Source: Chryseolinea serpens (GTDB lineage Bacteria > Bacteroidota > Bacteroidia > Cytophagales > Cyclobacteriaceae). From it: a stretch of 64,000 nucleotides of DNA. The translations under genes and the position numbers were made by a program. Position 1 is the first letter of the stretch. Every line of letters starts with the position of its first letter. The stretch lies in NCBI RefSeq assembly GCF_900129725.1, contig NZ_FQWQ01000001.1:620001-684000 (forward strand), written 5' to 3'. The notes under the pieces are model-generated. The model made no database searches. It saw only the letters and a list, made by a program, of their open reading frames with translations, and was not told the origin of the DNA. Positions 44,401-51,167 of this stretch are shown here, piece by piece.

Positions 44401-44776
44401 TGCCATACCAGGGCCACTCGTATTCGGTGTCCGCGGCAGCGTGGATCCCCACATAGCCCCCACCCGCTTCGATGAAGCGTTTGAAGTCGGCCTGTTGCAC
44501 GGGATCGAGCACATCTTGTGTTGTGCTGAGGAAGATGACGGCCCGGTAACGTTTGAGGTTTTCTTCATTAAAAAGGGATGCATCTTCGGTGGTGTCAACC
44601 GCAAAACCATTGGTCTTGCCCAGCGCCATCAACACCAGTTTAGCGGTATCGATCGATTCGTGACGGTAGCCTTTTGTTTTCGAAAAGACCAGCACGCCCG
44701 GTACCGTCTTTTCGCCACAGGAGAGGATGAGGCAAAACAGTACCACGATCGATAGAAATGAATTCAGTTTATGCAT
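41456..44776 (-). CDS. Multidomain lipoprotein: ThuA, sugar dehydrogenase, PKD, cytochrome c, carbohydrate-binding
   Basis: 1106 residues from the ATG at 44776, with a lipoprotein signal (FLSIVVLFCLILSCGEK). Domains in order: ThuA-like (about 25-240, VLVFSKTKGYRHESIDTA, GGGYVGIHAAADTEYEWPWYG), a soluble PQQ-glucose-dehydrogenase-type propeller (about 260-680, EPTEMTVLPDGKIIFIERKGEV, GCRNPYRISMDSKTG), a PKD-like fold (about 700-790), cytochrome c with CKSCH (C859-H863), and a C-terminal CBM6-like jellyroll. The layout implies periplasmic sugar oxidation with electrons passed to the attached heme. The frame extends 10 codons upstream. It is the largest gene of the keto-sugar cluster. Confidence 0.85.
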   Translation of the reverse strand: MHKLNSFLSIVVLFCLILSCGEKTVPGVLVFSKTKGYRHESIDTAKLVLMALGKTNGFAVDTTEDASLFNEENLKRYRAVIFLSTTQDVLDPVQQADFKRFIEAGGGYVGIHAAADTEYEWPWYGKLVGAYFKSHPKQQEAMFRKVTPFGPHPNTLPNEWKRWDELYNYKHFSPDINVIYTLDESTYEGGENGDNHPIAWYHDFEGGRSFYTGMGHTKQSYADSLFQDHLLTGIHYAIGDKPLDYSKAKTIRAVEENRFKKTVLDFNLDEPTEMTVLPDGKIIFIERKGEVMLYTPADGKIKEVNKFNVWTKSEDGMIGLAADPNFAKNHWIYIFYSHPDKSVNVLSRFVFQDDKVDMASEKQLLEVGTQRETCCHTGGSLMFDPHGNLFISTGDNSSPFESDGFSPSDERAGRAPFDAQKSSANTNDLRGKILRIHPEDDGTYTIPEGNLFAKGVEKTRPEIYVMGCRNPYRISMDSKTGFLYWGEVGPDAGKDDSLRGPRGYDELNQAKKAGFFGWPYFVGNNFPYAKYDFAAKKVGVKWNPESPINESPNNTGKRELPAVSPPFIWYPYVKSDDFPMLKEGGRNAMAGPVYYSENYKGVPTAFPNYFDGKLLMYDWIRNWMFLVSMNDQGAIMDMEPFMPNTKFNNIIDMSYGPDGKLYMIEYGTAWFKQNLDARLVRIDYNGGNRPPVAMLSADKLSTGFPATVKLSAEGTNDPDGDKITYQLEAEGKTLTSADGKFTVDFKNPGVQNVKLTVKDDKGGEADAQLKLTIGNEPPVVTAEIVSGNKSFYFPGTPVKYTVSVSDKEDGSTTDGKIKPEDVTVTFDYLKGFDMTAIAQGHQMPTAELPGKVLIEKSDCKSCHIIDQKSAGPSYKMVAEKYKGDEKAVGLLAAKVIKGGAGVWGTTEMAAHPQVSVDDAKKMVEYVLSLSESKVVKKLPLSGSATPGKEEDGAYILTATYFDKGADKVPALAGTTAIALRSPVLGAEQMDDLNIVSKVKSDRGTALQNVLNNAHGAFKNVDLTGVKKATLLTFIMAGQNTGGDIEIHLDKPDGQLLGKATVTAPALVKTPVKLAPVSGNHDLYIVFKRPKGDKPMFYFGGVALDNK

Positions 44777-44861
44777 TGTCATAAAAGGGTATAGGTTTCG
44801 GCGCATAGACAGAACGTGGGTCTCTCCGGTTGTCGCTGGCCTTAATATGTTGTTTGAGATG

Positions 44862-45575
44862 TTACTTCAGTTCGCGGATCTTGAGGTTGCGGAACCAAAC
44901 TTTGTTGCCATGGTCCTGCAGGGCAATGCTGCCTTTCACCGATTTACCAAACACGGGCCAGGCCTTGAACTTGCTGCCGGCCACCAATTGGTCCCACTCC
45001 GGGGTGTGCATGGTGAACTCCACCACCTTCACGCCATTGACATAGAATTCCATGTGTGCATTTTTTGAAACAATGCGGAACTGGTTCCAGTCGCCGTGTT
45101 TTACCGGTTCCGACGACGATGCGATGAGGTCGTACAGGTCGCCGGTGCGGTGTTTGTGTATTTTGCCGTCGGGGTGACAGTCGTTGTCGAGGATTTGCAT
45201 TTCGGGGCCGCTGTGGTAGGGTGCGCTCGAGGCGGGGTCTTCCACCACGTTGAACATGAGGCCGCTGTTGCCGCAGGAGTCGATCTTCCACTCCAGGACA
45301 AGTTCATAGTCCTGGTAGGTTTTGTCGGTCACGATGTCGCCGCGGCCTTCCTTGGTGGAGGCGTCGAGGTACAGCGCGCCATCGGCTACTTTCCAGCCTG
45401 CGCCGATGCCTTTCTTGTTGTAGTTATGCCAGCCGGCTGTGGTCTTTCCATCGAAAAGGAGTTTCCATCCGTCTTTCTTTTCCTGTGCCGTCAAGGTGTT
45501 GTTTTGCGCGTTCACGGTAGAGACTAAACAAATCAGGGCACACCAGAGCAGCGACGTCGAGTAGATTTTTTTCAT
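44862..45575 (-). CDS. DUF1080 (3-keto-disaccharide hydrolase-like) secreted protein
   Basis: 237 residues from the ATG at 45575, with a Sec signal (IYSTSLLWCALICLVSTVNAQ). A single DUF1080 jellyroll (GWKLLFDGKTTAGWHNYNKKG, DYELVLEWKIDSCGNSGLMFNV, HKHRTGDLYDLI, GDWNQFRIVSKNAHMEFYVNG, GSIALQDHGNKVWFRNLKI). Members of this family have been shown to cleave 3-keto-glycosides, which fits the neighbouring oxidoreductases and isomerases. It probably acts in the periplasm. A 35-codon N-terminal extension in frame would precede the signal peptide and is rejected. Confidence 0.88.
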   Translation of the reverse strand: MKKIYSTSLLWCALICLVSTVNAQNNTLTAQEKKDGWKLLFDGKTTAGWHNYNKKGIGAGWKVADGALYLDASTKEGRGDIVTDKTYQDYELVLEWKIDSCGNSGLMFNVVEDPASSAPYHSGPEMQILDNDCHPDGKIHKHRTGDLYDLIASSSEPVKHGDWNQFRIVSKNAHMEFYVNGVKVVEFTMHTPEWDQLVAGSKFKAWPVFGKSVKGSIALQDHGNKVWFRNLKIRELK

Positions 45576-45614
45576 GATAGTGGTTGTGGTTGTAGAACGT
45601 TTTTCAAAGAAATG

Positions 45615-45648
45615 AAAACCGTCAGTCCCTGTGGGCACTGACGGTTTT
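45615..45648 (-). terminator. Hairpin terminator after the cytochrome c gene
   Basis: Twelve-bp stem AAAACCGTCAGT/ACTGACGGTTTT with an inner CCC/GGG, 10 nt beyond the cytochrome c stop. The T-run is built into the stem and the downstream sequence is only moderately T-rich. Confidence 0.7.
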
Positions 45649-45657
45649 ATGAATGTG

Positions 45658-46101
45658 TTAATCTTTCGGTTTTTCGCCATCGAGCGAGAGGACGTACATG
45701 GCCATCTTCTCGGCGTCGCCCTTCGACAAATCAGGGTGAGGCGACATGGGTATTTCTCCCCAGTTGCCGCTGCCGCCGTTGCGGATCTTGTCGGCCAGCA
45801 TGCCGACGTTGGCTTTGGTGAATTCGTATTTCTTAGCCACGTCGGTGTGGGAAGGTCCTACGATCTTGTTGGTGGGGTGATGGCAGGTTTTGCAGTCGCT
45901 GGCGTCTACCAGGGCCTGACCTTGTTTGATCAGATCATCGGCCGATTCGGCTTTGGGCTCGGCAGCTTCTGCAGCCACATCCTTGTCGTCGTAGCCTTCT
46001 TCGGTTTCTTCCGTGGCCGCTTCTTTCTTGGATCCGCCGCACGATGTCAGGGACCATGTTGCTACACCTACCAGCGCGAGTACTAAAAATGCTTTTTTCA
46101 T
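45658..46101 (-). CDS. c-type cytochrome lipoprotein
   Basis: 147 residues: lipoprotein signal (MKKAFLVLALVGVATWSLTSC, Cys21), an acidic linker rich in Ala and Glu, then a class I cytochrome c domain with CKTCH (C70-H74) and a probable distal Met in EIPMSPHPDLS. The domain is close in sequence to the one fused in the 41456 gene (shared 'GP', 'K...GGSG.WG...M..HP..S..DA.KM..YVLSL'), suggesting duplication. It likely accepts electrons from periplasmic sugar oxidation. Confidence 0.9.
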   Translation of the reverse strand: MKKAFLVLALVGVATWSLTSCGGSKKEAATEETEEGYDDKDVAAEAAEPKAESADDLIKQGQALVDASDCKTCHHPTNKIVGPSHTDVAKKYEFTKANVGMLADKIRNGGSGNWGEIPMSPHPDLSKGDAEKMAMYVLSLDGEKPKD

Positions 46102-46153
46102 GTGTTGTTCGAATTAAAAAATTTAAATAGTCTGTCAGTAAATCTTCCCGGGT

Positions 46154-47206
46154 CTAAATACCCAACACTTTCTTATTGAATTTGGCGTCTTTGCCGGTCG
46201 CAGCAAAGTCGTCGAATGCTCTTTCCGTGACACGGATGATGTGGTTCTGGATGAACGGTGCACCTTCGGCAGCGCCCTGTTCGGGGTGCTTGATGGCACA
46301 CTCCCACTCCAGCACAGCCCAGCCGGCGTAGTCGTATTGCGTGAGCTTGGAGAATATCGTTTTGAAATCCACCTGTCCATCGCCCAGCGAGCGGAAACGT
46401 CCCGGGCGGTTCACCCAGTCCTGGTAGCCTCCATAGACACCGCTCTTTCCCGTGGGGTTGAACTCGGCATCCTTCACGTGGAACATCTTGATGAAGGTGT
46501 GGTAGAAATCAATGAATTGCAAGTAATCCAATTGCTGCAGCACAAAATGGCTGGGGTCATACAAGATGTTGCAACGCGCATGCTTTCCGGTAGCCTCGTA
46601 GAAGCGTTCGAAGGTGATGCCATCGTGCAGGTCTTCGCCCGGGTGGAGTTCATAGCAAACATCCACACCAGCCTTATCGAAGGCGTTCAGAATGGGAAGC
46701 CAACGTTTGGCCAGTTCCTTGAAGCCGTCGTCTACAAGTCCTGCGGGACGCTGGGGCCAGGGATAAACCGTGTGCCACATGAGGGCGCCCGAAAAAGAGG
46801 CGTGCGCATTGAGGCCGAGGTTTTTGCTGGCCTTGGCGGCATACTTCAACTGCTCTACGGCCCAGGCGGTGCGCTCGGCGGGTTTGCCGTGCAACGCCTT
46901 CGGCGCAAAGCCGTCGAACATGTCGTTGTAGGCAGGGTGTACGGCCACCAATTGGCCCTGCAAGTGTGTGGAAAGTTCGGTGATCTGCAGGCCACAGGAT
47001 TCTACGATGCCTTTGATCTCATCGCAATAGTCCTTGCTCTCGGCAGCTTTCTGGAGGTCGATGCAGCGGCTGTCCCAGGTGGGGATCTGCACGCCTTTAT
47101 AACCGAGGGAAGCTACCCACTTGCAAATCGTTTTCAGATTGTCGAATGGAGCCTGATCGCCCATGAACTGCGCCAGAAAAATGGCCGGTCCTTTTATCGT
47201 TTTCAT
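46154..47206 (-). CDS. Sugar phosphate isomerase/epimerase (cytosolic TIM barrel)
   Basis: 350 residues without a signal peptide. An AP-endonuclease-2/IolE-like barrel: FLAQFMGDQAPFDNLKTICKW, VQIPTWDSRCIDL, FDKAGVDVCYELHPGEDLHDG, CNILYDPSHFVLQQLDY, FHVKDAEFNPTG and WAVLEWECAIKHP. The Glu, Asp, His and Glu at strand ends match metal ligands of the fold. It directly follows the Gfo/Idh/MocA gene (37 nt), a pairing typical of inositol or 3-keto-sugar catabolism. The substrate is not visible. Confidence 0.87.
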   Translation of the reverse strand: MKTIKGPAIFLAQFMGDQAPFDNLKTICKWVASLGYKGVQIPTWDSRCIDLQKAAESKDYCDEIKGIVESCGLQITELSTHLQGQLVAVHPAYNDMFDGFAPKALHGKPAERTAWAVEQLKYAAKASKNLGLNAHASFSGALMWHTVYPWPQRPAGLVDDGFKELAKRWLPILNAFDKAGVDVCYELHPGEDLHDGITFERFYEATGKHARCNILYDPSHFVLQQLDYLQFIDFYHTFIKMFHVKDAEFNPTGKSGVYGGYQDWVNRPGRFRSLGDGQVDFKTIFSKLTQYDYAGWAVLEWECAIKHPEQGAAEGAPFIQNHIIRVTERAFDDFAATGKDAKFNKKVLGI

Positions 47207-47243
47207 TAAATCGCTGGAGACATTGGGTTAAACATCATTACCG

Positions 47244-48398
47244 TTATTTCAGCTTGGTCCACTTGCGGGTGGAGTTGCCGGACTTCACAGCCGTTTGCAC
47301 GAAGTTCATGCCGCGTACGCCGTCTTCCACATCGGGGAAGTCGTATTTGGCTGCGTTGATCTTCTTGCCTGGCTTATAGTCGCGCACGGCACGGCCAAAG
47401 GCGCGGTAGATGTTGGCGAAAGCTTCGAGGTAGCCTTCGGGGTGACCTGCCGGCGTGCGGGTGAAGGCCTTTGCATCGTCGGACAGATATTTCTGGCCGG
47501 CACGGATGATCTCCTTGGGGCGGTCCAGCCATTTCACGATCATGGTGTTGGGGTCTTCCTGTTTCCATTCCAGGCCGCCCTTTTCACCGTAAACGCGGAT
47601 GTTGAGGTTGTTTTCTTCGCCTGCGGCAACCTGGGTGGCCATGAGCACACCGGTGGCACCGTTATCAAATTTTATCAACATGGAAGCGTCGTCGTCCAGC
47701 TTGCGGCCTTTCACGACGGCATTCAACATGGCGCATACTTCGGTGATGTTGGAGCCGGTGATGTATTCGGCCAGGTTCGCAGCGTGCGTGCCGATGTCGC
47801 CGATCGCACCGCCCATGCCCGATTGCTTGGGGTCGGTTCTCCACGACGCCTGCATGTTGCCGGTGCCTTCCAACAAGGTGGAGAGCCAACCTTGGGGATA
47901 TTCAACAAATACTTTTCTGATCTTGCCCAGCTTGCCAGAAGAAACCATGTTGCGGGCTTCTTTCACCAGGGGATAGCCGGTGTAGGTATGGGTGAGGCCG
48001 AGGATGAGGCCTGTTTTTGCAACTACTTTTTGTAAGGTCTTTGCTTCTTCGAGGGAGAAAGCGATGGGTTTTTCAACGATCACGTGGAAGCCGCTTTCCA
48101 GGGCCATCTTCGAGGGGCCGAAGTGCACGTGGTTGGGAGTTACAACCGACACAAAGTCGATGCGTTGGTCGGGAGGCATGTTCTTCTCGATCTCGAACAT
48201 CTCCTGGTAGGTTTCATAGACCCGTTTCGGGTTGAGATAAAGCGCTTCGCCGGTCTGTTTCGACTCGCCGGGGACCACGCTGAAAGCACCGCATACCAAT
48301 TCAATTTCTCCATCGATACCGGCGGCTTTACGATGAACGGGGCCAATAAAAGAGGTAAGTCCGCCACCTACCATGCCCATGCGTAATTTTCTTTTCAT
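47244..48398 (-). CDS. Gfo/Idh/MocA family oxidoreductase
   Basis: 384 residues. The NAD(P)-binding Rossmann domain begins MGMVGGGLTSFIGPVHRKAA, followed by the catalytic EKPIAF Lys in HVIVEKPIAFSLEEA and a C-terminal alpha/beta substrate domain (GAIGDIGTHAANLAEYITG with the expected Asp and His). The family reduces or oxidises sugars and cyclitols at a ring carbon. With the DUF1080 hydrolase and two isomerase-type proteins nearby, oxidation or reduction at C3 is the favoured guess. First gene of the minus-strand cluster, divergent from the Rieske gene. Confidence 0.9.
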   Translation of the reverse strand: MKRKLRMGMVGGGLTSFIGPVHRKAAGIDGEIELVCGAFSVVPGESKQTGEALYLNPKRVYETYQEMFEIEKNMPPDQRIDFVSVVTPNHVHFGPSKMALESGFHVIVEKPIAFSLEEAKTLQKVVAKTGLILGLTHTYTGYPLVKEARNMVSSGKLGKIRKVFVEYPQGWLSTLLEGTGNMQASWRTDPKQSGMGGAIGDIGTHAANLAEYITGSNITEVCAMLNAVVKGRKLDDDASMLIKFDNGATGVLMATQVAAGEENNLNIRVYGEKGGLEWKQEDPNTMIVKWLDRPKEIIRAGQKYLSDDAKAFTRTPAGHPEGYLEAFANIYRAFGRAVRDYKPGKKINAAKYDFPDVEDGVRGMNFVQTAVKSGNSTRKWTKLK

Positions 48399-48526
48399 TA
48401 GGTTAGAATGTTTTGGTTCAAGTAAGGGATTAAATGTCTAAAAATAAAGCATAAAATTTACAGAAATCGATTGCGGGTTGGGTTGACGGCCCATATATTT
48501 TCTAATGATTTATTCATAGGTTGGGT

Positions 48527-48557
48527 TTGGCAAACTAGTTGTTAAATCCTTTCTTTG
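48527..48557 (+). promoter_or_regulatory. Possible promoter for the Rieske oxygenase gene
   Basis: TTG (48527-48529), 20-nt spacer, TTTCTTTG (48550-48557), one mismatch to TAnnTTTG, 24 nt before the start codon. Confidence 0.35.
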
Positions 48558-48580
48558 ACACCATTGCCTAACTTTTTTTC

Positions 48581-49621
48581 ATGACTGAATCGCTCTTTCT
48601 CAAAAATCTCTGGTATTTCGCCATGCATGGTTCATTTCTGAAGCAAGGCAAACTCGTGGCAAAGGAAATCCTCGGAGAACGCGTGGTCTTTGGAAGAGAC
48701 GAGAACAACATCCCCTTCGCCCTACGCGACAATTGTCCCCACCGCGGTGTGCCACTCTCCAAGGGATGGTACGATGGCAAAACCCTCCAATGCTGCTACC
48801 ACGGCTGGAAGTTCGACAACACCGGCACCTGCACCGGCATCCCCGCCCTGGCCGACGATAAATTCGACACCAGCAAGATCAAGGTCTTCAAATATCCCTG
48901 CCGCGAGATCAACGGCACCGTCTGGATCTACATGCCCCAGAACAAAACACAACTGGGCGGCGCCGAAGAAAGGATCCCCGACTTGCTTGTGCCCCAGGGA
49001 AAGGATTTTCTCTTCGTGGAGAAAGTGACCATGCCCGCCGACATCGACCACTCCGTGATCGGACTCATCGACCCCGCGCACGTGACGTTTGTGCACCAAT
49101 CCTGGTACTGGCGTTCATCCAAGAAGTTGAAGCTGAAGGAAAAGAAATTCGAGCCCGTCGACCTGGGTTTCAAGATGACGCGGCACACGCCGTCGTCGAA
49201 TTCAAAAGGATACTCGATCCTGGGGGGGAGCCGATCAACGGAGATCAACTTTCAATTACCCGGCATTCGTACAGAGCATATCCAGGTGGGCAAGGACGAG
49301 ATCGTTTCGATCACCTGCCTCACCCCCATCAACGAGAACGAGACCGAACTCAATCACATCTTTTACACGACCATCGGCTTTGTGAAATATGTCTGGTGGC
49401 CGCTGCGCCAATTGGGCAAGCAGTTCATTCACCAGGACCTGGGCGTTTTCGGAAAACTCAGCGAAGGCCTGAAATCAAAGCCCACCCTAATGCTCCTCGG
49501 CGAACCCGACTTGCAAGCGCGCTGGTATCACGAACTGAAACGCCAATGGGATCTGTCGCAGCAGAACAAAACCCCTTTCGTGAACCCGGTGGAGCCGAAG
49601 ACGTTGCATTGGATCACGTAG
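48581..49621 (+). CDS. Rieske-type non-heme iron oxygenase
   Basis: 346 residues. The N-terminal Rieske [2Fe-2S] domain carries C52-P-H54 and C71-C-Y-H74 (CPHRGVPLS; CCYHGWKF). The C-terminal catalytic domain has DPAHVTFVHQSWYW, the His-His pair expected for the mononuclear iron. The overall layout resembles VanA-type oxygenase subunits that demethylate or hydroxylate aromatic or sterol-like substrates. No reductase gene is adjacent, so the electron donor is encoded elsewhere. Isolated in its own unit and divergent from the keto-sugar cluster; the substrate is unknown. Confidence 0.87.
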   Translation: MTESLFLKNLWYFAMHGSFLKQGKLVAKEILGERVVFGRDENNIPFALRDNCPHRGVPLSKGWYDGKTLQCCYHGWKFDNTGTCTGIPALADDKFDTSKIKVFKYPCREINGTVWIYMPQNKTQLGGAEERIPDLLVPQGKDFLFVEKVTMPADIDHSVIGLIDPAHVTFVHQSWYWRSSKKLKLKEKKFEPVDLGFKMTRHTPSSNSKGYSILGGSRSTEINFQLPGIRTEHIQVGKDEIVSITCLTPINENETELNHIFYTTIGFVKYVWWPLRQLGKQFIHQDLGVFGKLSEGLKSKPTLMLLGEPDLQARWYHELKRQWDLSQQNKTPFVNPVEPKTLHWIT

Positions 49622-49925
49622 TCAGGCCGCGGCCAATGCATTCCCCACGAGTTAACACGCCGCATCACGCAGCGTCACATCTGATTCAAAGGCGAGGCTC
49701 GTGACCGTTAGTGCGAAGATTCATCTGAATTTTCCTGTGACACGTCGCACGTCTTTCCTTTCTTGACGTAGGCTAAAGCCGGGATCCTCATAAACTGCAC
49801 ATGCCGTAATATTCAGGCGAGCCGCAATAGACGATCGTGAAATCGATGTTCGCGGATTGATTCAAGTTTTGATGGCCGACGCCATCCACCACCGATTCCC
49901 AATAACATTCAGCCCGCCTCAATGG

Positions 49926-50013
49926 ATTTAAATCCCGTAGGGATTTCCGATCATAGACCCGGGTGAAACCCGGGGTAACGAAAACGGCAGCATTCAACCC
50001 CGGAGGGGTTACC
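49926..50013. repeat. Composite palindromic repeat, left copy
   Basis: Three short hairpins in series: AAATCCC-gta-GGGATTT (49930-49946), ACCCGGG-tgaaa-CCCGGGG (49957-49975) and AACCCC-gga-GGGGTT (49996-50010). It lies in a gene-free region. The same three hairpin types recur at 50375-50454 in opposite orientation. Confidence 0.75.
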
Positions 50014-50106
50014 CTTCGGGGCCGTAATATCAATTCGATATGTATTCAAAATGTGAAACGTACTCTTTCCCTTTCTGAAATTAATGGCTGTCTCATAACA
50101 TCACGA

Positions 50107-50139
50107 CGCATTTCATTTTCAGAAATTAAATGAAATGCG
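50107..50139. repeat. Perfect 12-bp inverted repeat
   Basis: CGCATTTCATTT (50107-50118) and AAATGAAATGCG (50128-50139) around a 9-nt loop, centrally placed between the two composite palindromic repeats. There is no T-run, so a terminator is not evident. Confidence 0.65.
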
Positions 50140-50374
50140 ACTTCTTCAGAGTCAGGAATGTTCCCTTGCGAAGGCAATGATGGTTAGGAGAATGTTTGAC
50201 GGCTACCCGGCCAGGGATAGAAACGGAAAGCCCGGAGTGCGTGGGCCTGTGCGTGGTCGGACTTGTAGTGGATAGCCCGGCCCGAGGTTTCCGAGGGGGC
50301 CGTCGATGCATCATTAAATGGACAACAGTATGAAGAGCCGCAGGTTTATTCATAGTAGGACCCGCAGCTACAGG

Positions 50375-50454
50375 TAACCCCTCCGGGGTTAAAACGCCAT
50401 GAATCGCTACCCCCGGTTTCACCGGGGGCTATGGTAGGAAACTCCTTCGGAGTT
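50375..50454. repeat. Composite palindromic repeat, right copy (inverted)
   Basis: TAACCCC-tcc-GGGGTTA (50375-50391), CCCCCGG-tttca-CCGGGGG (50410-50428) and AACTCC-ttc-GGAGTT (50440-50454). Read on the minus strand, the hairpins occur in the same order and with the same type of loop (gga, tgaaa) as in the left copy. The rest of 49622-50487 holds no gene that I can support. Confidence 0.75.
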
Positions 50455-50487
50455 AAAAAGGGAGGTAAGTTTTTTGCCTGATTCTCA

Positions 50488-51042
50488 TTACCAGTCATCA
50501 CCGTCTTTCTTCTTTCCTTTCTCCACGTACTGCAACTTGTCCGTGAACGATTTGTCGAGAAGACCCAGGGTGTTCGGCTTGCACCATTCCTGGTTCATGA
50601 TGGTGCCGTTGTTTTTGGCGGCGTAGTTGGTGAGGTTGTCTTTGGCGGTGATCTTTTTGTAGCCAATGTCGCCGGTGAGTTGGATGGAGCGGACGGTGAC
50701 GCGGTATTTTCCGTCTTTTACGCCCACGGTAACTTTGCCGCTGTACTTACCGGTCTGAATGATCGGCGGGGTGGCCACTTGGGTGAATTGGAATTTCTTA
50801 TAGTCAACGATGATGTCGTTCATGTCGAAGGTTACTTCGTCGGCGGTGGTTTGGAGGTTGGCTACGAAGGGTTGGGCTTTGTAGAATTCGGTGAGCTTGG
50901 CGGCCGTGATGGAATCCTGGGCAAATACTTTTTGATAGAGGATCTCCTGGTCGGCCAATTTAAAATTGCCATATGACGTGTTGCCCTGTGCGAAGAGGAC
51001 GATGGAACAAGCCGTGAGGAACAGGGAAAGAAGTGTTTTCAT
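50488..51042 (-). CDS. Secreted hypothetical protein, possibly DUF4468-like
   Basis: 184 residues from the ATG at 51042, with a Sec signal (MKTLLSLFLTACSIVLFAQ). A mature beta-rich domain (GNFKLADQEILYQKVFAQDS, FDMNDIIVDYKKF, GKYSGKVTVGVKDGKYRVTVRSIQLTG) recalls DUF4468 proteins with a TBP-like fold, common in Bacteroidota and of unknown function; the match is by eye. The tail is lysine- and aspartate-rich. A 22-codon upstream extension would precede the signal peptide and is rejected. It stands apart from xylA, which ends upstream with its own terminator. Confidence 0.7.
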   Translation of the reverse strand: MKTLLSLFLTACSIVLFAQGNTSYGNFKLADQEILYQKVFAQDSITAAKLTEFYKAQPFVANLQTTADEVTFDMNDIIVDYKKFQFTQVATPPIIQTGKYSGKVTVGVKDGKYRVTVRSIQLTGDIGYKKITAKDNLTNYAAKNNGTIMNQEWCKPNTLGLLDKSFTDKLQYVEKGKKKDGDDW

Positions 51043-51106
51043 AGGTCGATAACTTTGCGGCAAGGTACAGAACAAAATGCATTGGCGCGGCGCAGCCATC
51101 AAAAAC

Positions 51107-51144
51107 AAAGGTCATTCAAACGCGTTGCGCGCTGAATGACCTTT
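51107..51144 (-). terminator. Terminator of xylBA
   Basis: Twelve-bp stem AAAGGTCATTCA/TGAATGACCTTT with a 14-nt loop containing a small GCGC palindrome, followed by TGTTTTTGATG on the minus strand. It lies 24 nt after the xylA stop. Confidence 0.8.
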
Positions 51145-51167
51145 AGCGTATTTTATCGGTTACAACA

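Noticed and set aside
41537..44755. Several long plus-strand frames opposite the ThuA fusion gene
   Set aside because: The minus strand codes a continuous multidomain protein with conserved motifs; the plus frames lack any.
48581..49621. Rieske oxygenase as a member of the neighbouring keto-sugar cluster
   Set aside because: It is divergently transcribed, has its own putative promoter and no functional link to sugar oxidation is visible.
50090..50140. Insertion-sequence end suggested by GGCTGTCTCA near an inverted repeat
   Set aside because: No transposase, no matching second end and no target duplication are visible in the window.
49788..50422. Two minus-strand frames of 81 and 98 codons
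   Set aside because: They run through palindromic repeats, have biased composition (Pro, Arg, Thr) and show no protein features.
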